A stretch of 7,193 nt of DNA from Candidatus Sericytochromatia bacterium (GCA_014377495.1 JACMPN010000172.1:1-7193); one strand, 5' to 3'; shown: positions 1 through 6,017, counted from the stretch's first letter. Notes: a model not told the origin generated them from the sequence alone. Numbers and translations: made by a program.

Positions 1-26
1 GGCAAAAACTCCGGGGCCACCTTCAC
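1..26 (-). CDS. possible start of a further minus-strand gene, cut by the window edge
   Basis: On the minus strand a strong Shine-Dalgarno-like run (GGAGG at 36-32, within a GGGAGGGG run at 37-30) lies 5 nt before a GTG at 26-24. The following codons read M-K-V-A-P-E-F-L and run off the window. Only eight codons are visible, so no product can be named. If real, it would be the next gene after the propeller gene, on the other side of the hairpin at 49-72. An alternative reading is on the plus strand: a frame open from position 3 ends in a TGA at 42-44, just before the same hairpin, and could be the tail of a gene lying to the left. The good ribosome site favours the minus-strand reading, but this is weak evidence. 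Confidence 0.28.
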
Positions 27-48
27 GTACCCCTCCCGGTTTGAAACC

Positions 49-77
49 CCCCCACGGCCTTGGTCGTGGGGGCTTTT
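49..77. terminator. GC-rich hairpin, probable intrinsic terminator after the propeller gene
   Basis: CCCCCACG at 49-56 pairs with CGTGGGGG at 65-72, an 8-bp stem that can extend by a G-T and a C-G pair over a CTTG loop. On the plus strand the stem is followed by CTTTT (73-77). On the minus strand it is followed by a shorter TTT. The hairpin starts about 50 bases beyond the stop of the minus-strand propeller gene and could end that transcript, or serve both directions. Both T-tracts are short, so efficiency is uncertain. Confidence 0.6.
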
Positions 78-122
78 CAATCGGGGATGGTTACGTGACC
101 CGTTGGGAGTTGTAGCCAGGGC

Positions 123-3100
123 TCAAGCGCCGCGACGCTCCGGCGGTAACCCATATTGCCAGACGATCTCGCCGAGGGGGTCGACCTCGATGATGTGCCG
201 GTGGTTGCCGTGGACGATGACCGTGTGGCCGTTATCCAGGCGCTGGGCCTGGGTCGGGGAGTTCATCGGCTTTTCGGCTTCCGGGCCGTATTGCCAGACG
301 ATGCTGCCTTCGGGGTCCACCTCGATGATCCGGGAATTGCGGGTGTCAACGATCATCGTCGTCCCGGACGGCAGGCGAATCGCCTGCTCGGGGTACATCA
401 AATGCCCTGGCTCGCTGCCGGGCTGTCTCGGCTGACCATACCGCCAAACCAACAGGCCTTCGGCATCGACCTCCATCACCTGGTGGCTGCTCCAGTCCGT
501 GATCAGCGTATTGCCATCGGCCAGCCGCTGGGCGTGATAGGGCGACGTGAGCCCCTCGAGGTCATCATCCCAACCGCCAAAGGACCAGATGACGTCACCG
601 GCCCGATTGACCTCCAAGACCCGGCCCGTATAGCCGTCGGCGATGAGCACTGTATCCGCCGCCGTCAGGGTCGCCCCCCGCGGGTGGCCCAGTTGGCCCG
701 GTCCGCTGCCCATGACGCCCTGTTTGCCGTACTGCCAGATGATCGCTTTCGTGCCCTTTTGGATCTCGATGACCCGGTGGTGATCGGTATCCGTGATCAG
801 GACCCGCTCCGGGTCGATCAGTTCGACCATCTGGGGGCGGTTCAGCCGCAAATCCAGGGGGCTGGCCGGTTCATCGATCCGCCAGACGATCTGCTTGTGC
901 CGGTTGATCTCGAACAGGCGGTTACGCACCCGGTCGATGAGCACGACGGACAGTGGCCCCAACTCGCCGCGATTGACCTTGGCATAGCTTTGGGCCGTCT
1001 GTTTGACCAGACGGTCGAGGCGGGGGGACGGGGCTGCGGCGGCATCGGGCTCGTCCCGGATATACTCGGCGACGCTGGGAGGCAGCAGTTGGGCGAACTG
1101 GAGAAACCCCACGGGCTCGCCTGTATTGGCCACCTGAAAGACATAACGGTCCGTCGAGACGATGGTCTGGCTGTCAGCCAGGCGCCAGGCCCACATCGGA
1201 CGGCTGCCTTCGGCCGGGATATGGGCGATCCAGAGCGGTTTGCCGTCGGGGGAGATTTCCAGGATCCGCCGGTTGCCGCTGTCGACGATCAGGGTCTTGC
1301 CGCTGGAGAACCGCCAGGCCGACATCGGGCTGTCCAGCTGGTTGTCGCCAAGACCCTGACCCTGTCCCAGCTTGTTGTTGGCGTTGCCGAACTGCCAGAC
1401 GATGCGGTCTTCGGTGTCCACCTCGATGATCCGGTGGTTGTCCGTGTCGACGATGACGGTGTGGCCGTTGTTCAGGCGCTGCAGGTCACACGGGGAATAC
1501 AGGCGGCCCACGGTGATCCCCAGGCTGCCGGCAAAACCATATTGCCAGATGACCTTGCCGTTGTCATCGAGTTCCAGGACCCGGTGTTGGCCGCGGTCGG
1601 CGATGAGGGTGTGGCCATTTAGCAGGCGGGTGCTGCGATGGGGCTTGGAAAACTTCAGCTCCGCCCCGATCTCGCTGAACACGCTGCTCGCCCGGCTCAC
1701 CTCGATGACCCGGTCGCCGTCGCTGATCAGCGTGTTGCCGGAGGCAAGCCGGCTGGCGCAGCGTGGCTCGGTCAGTTTTGCCGTATGGGAGTCGGCCTGC
1801 CATACCGATTCGCCACTGGGCCCAAGCTCGACCACCCGGTTCACTTCGGCATCGCAGAGCAGCACGGTCTGTCCCGGCAGATTGGCCAGTTGTTCCGGGG
1901 AACCCACGGCGCGCATCGATGCGGCAACACCGGCGGTCAGCGGGCTGCCGTCGGGTGCCGTGAGTCCGTCGCCGTCGTCGTCGTGCATGTCGGGCATTTG
2001 GCCGGGTGGGCTGAGGGCCTCCAGCAACCAGCGCTGGGTGATGTCGTGGGTGATGCCCCACTGGGGCAGCTGGATGGCGGTGCGGTCAGTAATCGTGAGG
2101 ACTTCCCGGAGGCGGGCCGCCTCGGCAAAGAGGTCTGGCAGCGCCTCGTCGGCCCGGTCTGCGGGCAATAGCGGCATGAACGCCTGCGCGCACGTCTCAT
2201 CGACCATCACCGGATCGGCGGCGGCGAGGGTGGGATTGGCACGCAACTGCATGGGCGCCGGAGGGGGTTCGGCGATGGCGGGCGGGGCATGCCGGGCGAG
2301 GATCGCCTGATACTTGGCCAGGATGACCGGATAACGCTCGGTGAGGAAACGGTCGAACTCGTCTTGGCTGATCGGAATCCGGACGACCTCCAGGTCATTC
2401 AGGGCGGCGACGAACAGGGCTTCGAGGCGCTCGTTGGCGGCGTCGACGACGGCCACGGTGAGGACATTGCCTTCCTGACTAAGTGGCAGGAAGGTATAAG
2501 CCCGCAGGGCTTTTTCGGGAAATGCCCCGAGTAGGGCGGGGTCAATCGTGTACTGATCGAGTACCGGAAAGTCGTCACTGTATGCCGGCACTGGCACCAG
2601 CACGACATCGGAGGCCACCTGCACCGGCGTGTGGTGAGCCTCAATGTGCAGGTTTGTCAGGGCGACCCGGTCGATCCATCCCTTATCGGCAATGATGTCG
2701 ATCAGGCTGGGCATCGGCTGGGGATGGGGTGACCACCAGGCGAGGTTGGTGGGTTTTGTCTCCTCGTCGAGGGTGTATTCGAACATCAGTTCGGGCCCGT
2801 TGGGCGTCTCGATATCGATGACAGAAACGAGAGGGGTGAGCAGCTTGGGCCGGTTCACGTAGGTCATCACGACCAGATACTGGCCGTTCGGGGACAGGGC
2901 CAGGAGATCGCAGGGATCATCGACCTGGCTGAAGGGCTCGCCCCGCAACTGCACGGCATGACGCAGGACGAGGTTGCGGGCCTCCAGGATGAGCAGTTCG
3001 ACGGTCGGACCGGGCTTGATTGTCAGGACGAACAGCCATTGGCCATCCGCCGACATGACGATGTTGCCCAGGGGCCCAAAAGTCAGCGGCAGCCGTTTCA

Positions 3101-3809
3101 TGCGCCAGCGCTGGGTATCGGCGAGCCAGACAGCAGCTGAACTGTTGTCCGTGACGTAGAATTTGCGGCCATCCGGCAGGGGCGCCACGTGGATGGCTTT
3201 CTTGGAGCCGGCGGGACGCACCGCCACATAGCCGAGATATTTGCCGGTGACAGCATCGACCCCGTGGACGATGCCGGCCCCGCGGTCCGCCAGGTACAGG
3301 CGATTCGCTGCCCAGGTCATGTCCAGGGGCAGATGGGCCAACCCCCGCAAGGGGATTTTCTCGTAAAACAGGGCATTGCTCTGGGCGGCCCAACCCTGTT
3401 GCCAGAGTGACGGCGTGTGGACGTAGGCATGCGAGCCGACGACGGCCAGACCGACCGACTCGCCCTGATTGTGGATGTCCTGGATGTGTTCGCAGGTGTT
3501 GGCATCGAACAGGGCGACGAAGCCCGTGCCCCAGGGGACCCATTCGTTCTGGCGCCAAACGGGCGGATGACTGCGATCGTCGGGCAGCGTAACGATCAGG
3601 GGCTCGCCTTCGGGCAGGCCCGTCCGCCGCAGGATATAATCACCGGCATTGACGGTCCACAAATGACCGGCTGCAACGGACTGGCGCTGTTCGGCGAGGG
3701 CTTCGGTGATCTGTTCCGGGCTCAGCCAGCCGCGTCCGAGCAGGAGCTCCGGCAGCAGCGAAGCGGAAAAGCTCGGAGTTGTCAGCGCAGGCCCCATGGT
3801 GCTGGACAT
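123..3809 (-). CDS. MshEN (GspE N-domain) / multi-beta-propeller fusion protein, 1228 residues
   Basis: Large protein with no recognised single-name homologue. Residues 12-48 form a helical segment like the first half of an MshEN/GspE-N domain (GRGWLSPEQITEALAEQ). Residues about 55-365 make a YVTN-type beta-propeller of roughly six irregular blades. Residues 366-493 resemble a GspE-N/MshEN domain, with a second 'helix plus GW(I)' motif and a clear second half (PEKALRAYTFLPL, then GNVLTVAVVDAAN). Residues 505-635 are a Pro-rich then helical linker with an acidic DDDGDG loop at 610-615. Residues 640-1220 hold twelve tandem propeller repeats. No signal peptide or membrane segment is visible, so it is probably cytoplasmic, unusual for PQQ/NHL-like propellers. 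The start is chosen because GAGGA lies 4 nt upstream of this ATG; Met5 is the only close alternative. It lies 129 bp downstream of the FapA gene, same strand, possibly co-transcribed. Likely role is a protein-interaction scaffold with a nucleotide-sensor-like module. No catalytic motif was seen. Confidence 0.93.
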   Translation of the reverse strand: MSSTMGPALTTPSFSASLLPELLLGRGWLSPEQITEALAEQRQSVAAGHLWTVNAGDYILRRTGLPEGEPLIVTLPDDRSHPPVWRQNEWVPWGTGFVALFDANTCEHIQDIHNQGESVGLAVVGSHAYVHTPSLWQQGWAAQSNALFYEKIPLRGLAHLPLDMTWAANRLYLADRGAGIVHGVDAVTGKYLGYVAVRPAGSKKAIHVAPLPDGRKFYVTDNSSAAVWLADTQRWRMKRLPLTFGPLGNIVMSADGQWLFVLTIKPGPTVELLILEARNLVLRHAVQLRGEPFSQVDDPCDLLALSPNGQYLVVMTYVNRPKLLTPLVSVIDIETPNGPELMFEYTLDEETKPTNLAWWSPHPQPMPSLIDIIADKGWIDRVALTNLHIEAHHTPVQVASDVVLVPVPAYSDDFPVLDQYTIDPALLGAFPEKALRAYTFLPLSQEGNVLTVAVVDAANERLEALFVAALNDLEVVRIPISQDEFDRFLTERYPVILAKYQAILARHAPPAIAEPPPAPMQLRANPTLAAADPVMVDETCAQAFMPLLPADRADEALPDLFAEAARLREVLTITDRTAIQLPQWGITHDITQRWLLEALSPPGQMPDMHDDDGDGLTAPDGSPLTAGVAASMRAVGSPEQLANLPGQTVLLCDAEVNRVVELGPSGESVWQADSHTAKLTEPRCASRLASGNTLISDGDRVIEVSRASSVFSEIGAELKFSKPHRSTRLLNGHTLIADRGQHRVLELDDNGKVIWQYGFAGSLGITVGRLYSPCDLQRLNNGHTVIVDTDNHRIIEVDTEDRIVWQFGNANNKLGQGQGLGDNQLDSPMSAWRFSSGKTLIVDSGNRRILEISPDGKPLWIAHIPAEGSRPMWAWRLADSQTIVSTDRYVFQVANTGEPVGFLQFAQLLPPSVAEYIRDEPDAAAAPSPRLDRLVKQTAQSYAKVNRGELGPLSVVLIDRVRNRLFEINRHKQIVWRIDEPASPLDLRLNRPQMVELIDPERVLITDTDHHRVIEIQKGTKAIIWQYGKQGVMGSGPGQLGHPRGATLTAADTVLIADGYTGRVLEVNRAGDVIWSFGGWDDDLEGLTSPYHAQRLADGNTLITDWSSHQVMEVDAEGLLVWRYGQPRQPGSEPGHLMYPEQAIRLPSGTTMIVDTRNSRIIEVDPEGSIVWQYGPEAEKPMNSPTQAQRLDNGHTVIVHGNHRHIIEVDPLGEIVWQYGLPPERRGA
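150..1892 (-). repeat. twelve tandem beta-propeller repeats within the fusion protein
   Basis: Residues 640-1220 contain twelve copies of a repeat of about 35-50 residues. The pattern is P--A-RL-NG-T-I-D, then HR-IEVD--G, then IVWQYG. Copies begin near residues 640, 680, 722, 772, 827, 870, 945, 990, 1042, 1089, 1139 and 1184. Copies 1, 2, 6 and 7 are the most diverged. A spacer at about 903-942 (rich in Ala, Pro and charged residues) divides the array into six plus six, fitting two six-bladed propellers. The pattern resembles PQQ-like, NHL and arylsulfotransferase-type propellers. The Trp before the QYG end of each repeat is the strongest landmark. Confidence 0.9.
2331..2714 (-). other. GspE-N / MshEN-like domain inside the fusion protein
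   Basis: Encodes residues 366-493. Residues 368-380 (SLIDIIADKGWID) match the first helical motif of MshEN domains in spacing. Residues 423-443 match the linker and second motif (P-E-x-A-L-R-A-Y-x-x-L-P-L), and 447-459 match the G-x-x-L-x-V-A-V-x-D-x-x-N strand found in type II secretion and type IV pilus ATPase N-domains. Residues 480-493 (SQDEFDRFLTERY) match the closing helix before the C-terminal Tyr. In characterised MshEN domains the first motif carries an Arg-Leu-Gly that contacts c-di-GMP. Here that triplet is not conserved, so ligand binding is uncertain. No ATPase domain follows. Confidence 0.7.
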
Positions 3810-3813
3810 GCGG

Positions 3814-3818
3814 TCCTC
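3814..3818 (-). promoter_or_regulatory. ribosome binding site of the propeller fusion gene
   Basis: Minus-strand GAGGA lies 4 nt before the ATG at 3809-3807. This supports the chosen start over Met5. The rest of the 129-bp gap to the FapA stop shows no T-tracted hairpin and no convincing -35/-10 pair, which fits read-through from the FapA gene. It does contain a perfect 10-bp palindrome, GGCAATTGCC, at 3857-3866. Confidence 0.6.
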
Positions 3819-3938
3819 ATCGGCAAAGGGGTGGGAAACGTCGCAGCCGCACTGCCGGCAATTGCCAAAAGGGCGTGGGCACAGGGGCGTGCTACCCCCT
3901 CATTGTGCCATATGCCCAGGTCGGCTGCGGCGGGTGTC

Positions 3939-5588
3939 TCAGACGGGACCGACGAGGATCTCGCCATCACGCAGGCGGAACGAGCACCCGCCCGTGTCCT
4001 CCTCGATGGAGCGCTGCATGTCGGAGATCTTGATCTTGACGTTGCTGTAGAGCTTGTCGGTGGCAATGACCTTGCAGTTCTGGGCCACTTCAAGCATGGC
4101 CGTGATGTGGTTCTGTTGCTCGGTGAGCTGCAGAGTCTCGGCCAACAGTTGCTCACGGGTGCGTTCGAGCTGGCGCACGTGACCCTGCTGGCCGTCCCGC
4201 GGGTGCAACTTCAGATGAATCAGGGCTTTGCTGGTCTCGTCGAGTTTGCGACGTTTGAGGGCCAGTTCGCCGGTCAATTGTTCCAATTGCGTCTTCATAT
4301 AGGGATTTACACCGACCTCGACCCGGGTCTGGACCGACGCCGGCGAGCCGATGACCCGGGCTTTGATCAGGTGGGCGGCCCGGATGACGCCGCCGACGAT
4401 CTGTGACTTGGTCCCGCCGGCGACTTCGACCCGGTTGAGGGCGGTGACTTCGCTGTGCATGATCAGGTCACTGACGAAGACGCTGTCGCCCGACTCGATG
4501 TGTGCCGACTCGACGAAACGGGCGGTGATGGTGCCTTTGGCCTTGATCTTGGCGGTCCCATGCCCGACGACGCCGCCGCGCAGCTCAATGTTGCCCTGGG
4601 CCTCGATCATCGCCGCTTCCACGATGCCGTTGACGATGACGTCGCCGCCGGCCCAGATCGACAGGCCCGCCTGCACCATGCCGTGGATGACGACGTTGCC
4701 GTCGAAATGGATGTTGCCGGTGGACAGGTCAACGTCCTTGAGTTCGATGACCGGCTCAACCTTGGCCCAGGTGGGACCGAGCCGAGGTTGTCCAGCGATC
4801 ACGGCGATGACTTCATTAGAATTGTTCGGGTCGATGGTGACACTCGGCCCCAGCGGTCCCCAGGAGGCATCCCGTCCGGGCTCAGCGGCCACTAAGTCGC
4901 CCCGCACCGTGTGACCGGGCACGCCATTGGTCGGAGGCACCTTGCGGAGCAGGGCCTGGCTCTTTTCAACAGACGTGACGGTACCAAGATCAAAGAAGTC
5001 CACACTGCCGTCATCCCGCTGCCGGGGCTTGCCGCGTTGGACGTTCGTGTCGATCAGCGGCTCAAATCGGGCGCTCTCGCCGCGCAGAGGTGCTTGGCCA
5101 CGGGCAATCACGAGATTGTCGGCCCCACCTGTCGTCAGGATCTTGTCAACCACGTCTTGGATGACGCCGAAGACGATGGCCGAATCGTAGAGGGCCTCGA
5201 ACAGCATCGGTCGGTCACAGGGTCGACCACCCTTGGGCTTGCTGACGGAAATGATCGCCGACATGCCATCATCAGTCACGGCCAAGCCGATCCGGGCATC
5301 CTGTTTTTCGGCAACAGCCAGCGTCACGGAGTCTGCGCCGACTCGGCACGCCGCTTCGAGCCTCGCGAGACCGTCATCCAAGAACGCCAGATCCCCGAAA
5401 CCCATCAAGCCCAGCAGATTGCGCAGCTCTGGACCACTAACCGTGGTCGGTCCGTCGACCGGCAAGTAGGTGGCGTAAAGAATGCGTCCTTCGTCATCGA
5501 AACTAAAGGTGATGTGATCTGCTGCAGTCATAAGTCCCGCTTGGGATCCTTGCGCCGACGGCCCCGTGCGTTGCATGTCGCCAGCCAT
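3939..5588 (-). CDS. FapA / DUF342 family protein (polymer-forming beta-helix with coiled coil)
   Basis: A 549-residue protein of the FapA (DUF342) family, first named for flagellar assembly; its biochemical role is still poorly defined. Residues 27-115 form an N-terminal domain. Residues 109-175 carry the family's DGMSA...PKGGRP start and the GQAPLRG loop. Residues 194-231 match the VD-F-DLG and PPTNGVPGHTVRGD signature. Residues 288-415 form a right-handed beta-helix of short G-rich rungs (LSTGNIHFDGNVVIHG, IVEAAMIEAQGNIELRGG, DLIMHSEV, QIVGGVIRAA, VIGS). Residues 430-505 are a coiled coil, and 506-549 close with the usual KLYSNVKIKI...DGEILVG segment. It looks full length and intact, with no signal peptide, so it is cytoplasmic. 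GAAGG (5597-5593) sits 4 nt before the ATG. Met20 is an alternative start with a poorer site. No flagellar gene is adjacent; the neighbour is the MshEN-propeller gene downstream. Confidence 0.93.
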   Translation of the reverse strand: MAGDMQRTGPSAQGSQAGLMTAADHITFSFDDEGRILYATYLPVDGPTTVSGPELRNLLGLMGFGDLAFLDDGLARLEAACRVGADSVTLAVAEKQDARIGLAVTDDGMSAIISVSKPKGGRPCDRPMLFEALYDSAIVFGVIQDVVDKILTTGGADNLVIARGQAPLRGESARFEPLIDTNVQRGKPRQRDDGSVDFFDLGTVTSVEKSQALLRKVPPTNGVPGHTVRGDLVAAEPGRDASWGPLGPSVTIDPNNSNEVIAVIAGQPRLGPTWAKVEPVIELKDVDLSTGNIHFDGNVVIHGMVQAGLSIWAGGDVIVNGIVEAAMIEAQGNIELRGGVVGHGTAKIKAKGTITARFVESAHIESGDSVFVSDLIMHSEVTALNRVEVAGGTKSQIVGGVIRAAHLIKARVIGSPASVQTRVEVGVNPYMKTQLEQLTGELALKRRKLDETSKALIHLKLHPRDGQQGHVRQLERTREQLLAETLQLTEQQNHITAMLEVAQNCKVIATDKLYSNVKIKISDMQRSIEEDTGGCSFRLRDGEILVGPV

Positions 5589-5706
5589 AATACCTTCGGT
5601 GCCTTACACAATAACATTTAAAACTATTCACAATCGCGGTCACTTACACCAGCCTACGCAGCATGGCGCATTTCAGCGTTGATCCCCGTCACATTCCCGT
5701 GGCACC

Positions 5707-5719
5707 CCGGTCAGACCGG
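5707..5719. repeat. palindrome CCGGTC-A-GACCGG, possible operator
   Basis: Two perfect 6-bp arms surround a single central A. It lies between the TATAAT at 5792-5787 and the FapA start, so within the predicted FapA leader. Its left half CCGGTCAG recurs at 5913-5920 and 5924-5931 near the transaldolase promoter, hinting that one regulator may act on both genes. No binding protein can be named. Confidence 0.35.
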
Positions 5720-5786
5720 TCGCCGTCAGGCAGCGTTCCGGCAGCATCGCGTGGCCCGGCCGCTACGATGGACCGCCATGCCACTA

Positions 5787-5814
5787 ATTATACGACCGAT
5801 TTGCCGGCTTGAAA
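5787..5814 (-). promoter_or_regulatory. candidate leftward promoter for the FapA gene
   Basis: The minus strand has a perfect TATAAT at 5792-5787. Sixteen bases further upstream is TTTCAA (5814-5809), a poor match to TTGACA. Transcription would begin near 5780 and give a leader of about 190 bases before the FapA ATG. A second weak candidate is closer to the gene: GTGACC and TAAATG, 17 bp apart in the AT-rich stretch around 5614-5642. The sigma factor of this organism is unknown, so the call is tentative. Confidence 0.4.
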
Positions 5815-5842
5815 CCTTCTGGTACGTGTGTTTAGGGGACAG

Positions 5843-5893
5843 ATGAAAAGTCGCATAAATCTTGCCTGCCGTCACGTCAGCGGTCGCCGGTAG
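5843..5893 (+). CDS. possible 16-residue leader peptide ORF
   Basis: ATG at 5843 opens a 16-codon frame (MKSRINLACRHVSGRR) ending in TAG at 5891-5893. AGGGGA at 5834-5839 gives a plausible ribosome site 3 nt before the ATG. A TTGAAA (5809-5814) and TTTAGG (5831-5836), 16 bp apart, might be a rightward promoter but would start transcription at or near the ATG itself. The peptide is basic and matches nothing I recognise. The stop lies inside one arm of the 11-bp inverted repeat. It may well be a chance frame. Confidence 0.15.
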   Translation: MKSRINLACRHVSGRR

Positions 5894-5911
5894 CGGCCGG
5901 ATGCCCGCAGT

Positions 5912-5931
5912 GCCGGTCAGACGCCGGTCAG
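5912..5931 (+). promoter_or_regulatory. tandem 9-bp direct repeat with 11-bp spacing, possible response-regulator site
   Basis: GCCGGTCAG occurs at 5912-5920 and again, identically, at 5923-5931. The 11-bp period puts both copies on one face of the helix, as for paired half-sites of OmpR/PhoB-type regulators. The pair ends about 11 bp before a possible -35 region and is centred near -57 relative to the predicted transaldolase transcription start, an activator-like position. The repeat is seen directly; the type of regulator is inferred. Confidence 0.4.
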
Positions 5932-5942
5932 TTCACTTGCGT

Positions 5943-5972
5943 CTGCACGGCGTCACACGGGTGCGATACACT
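5943..5972 (+). promoter_or_regulatory. candidate promoter for transaldolase and lipoprotein genes
   Basis: TACACT at 5967-5972 matches the key TA---T positions of a -10 box. The best -35 at 18-bp spacing is CTGCAC (5943-5948), which is weak, so an activator would be expected. The start site would be near 5979, giving a leader of about 43 bases. A small stem (CCACG 5989-5993 with CGTGG 6004-6008) sits just before the ribosome site. Confidence 0.3.
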
Positions 5973-6010
5973 GAGGCTCACGTACACGCCACGAGCTCCC
6001 ACACGTGGTT

Positions 6011-6017
6011 GAGGAGG
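6011..6017 (+). promoter_or_regulatory. strong ribosome binding site of transaldolase
   Basis: GAGGAGG lies 4 nt before the ATG at 6022 and is a near-perfect anti-16S match. It fixes the start, which also agrees with the conserved N-terminal M-x-L-F-I-D-T-A of the family. Confidence 0.8.

Larger units (their letters stand above)
5756..5900. repeat. 11-bp perfect inverted repeat, arms 123 bp apart
   Basis: CCGGCCGCTAC at 5756-5766 is the exact reverse complement of GTAGCGGCCGG at 5890-5900. The arms enclose the TATAAT facing FapA and the short ORF at 5843-5893. The sequence match is certain. A role as paired operators, a looping site or a long RNA stem is inference, and GC-rich composition raises the chance expectation. 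Confidence 0.45.

Noticed and set aside
156..1622. Long plus-strand open frame of 488 codons opposite the propeller repeats
   Set aside because: It is antisense to the repeat array; its own repetitive acidic pattern (DLDDPVV, VDDDRVAV) mirrors the repeated codons of the real gene. GC-rich DNA commonly gives such antisense frames. No ribosome site or recognisable fold.
150..1892. Periodic DNA repeats resembling a direct-repeat or CRISPR array
   Set aside because: The period is long and uneven, the repeats are imperfect and stay in one reading frame, and they translate to propeller blades.
123..1900. Arylsulfotransferase or quinoprotein dehydrogenase enzyme
   Set aside because: The repeats look similar to those families, but there is no signal peptide, and I saw no catalytic His/Arg pattern or quinone-binding dehydrogenase motifs. 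A scaffold role fits better.
1372..2310. Plus-strand open frame of 312 codons
   Set aside because: Antisense shadow of the propeller gene, rich in Ser, Arg and Ala with no domain-like pattern.
3842..3929. 8-bp inverted repeat CGCAGCCG / CGGCTGCG, 72 bp apart, in the FapA-propeller gap
   Set aside because: An 8-bp match at this distance is expected fairly often by chance in GC-rich DNA, and there is no T-tract or promoter link.
3782..4156. Minus-strand frame of 124 codons bridging the two minus-strand genes
   Set aside because: Out of frame with FapA and overlapping both genes; composition (Ser, Pro, Arg, Cys) is typical of a shifted frame. FapA itself ends normally, so no frameshift fusion is needed.
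3417..4406. Plus-strand open frame of 329 codons crossing the FapA-propeller gap
   Set aside because: It overlaps two well-supported minus-strand genes and its translation shows no family motif; antisense frame.
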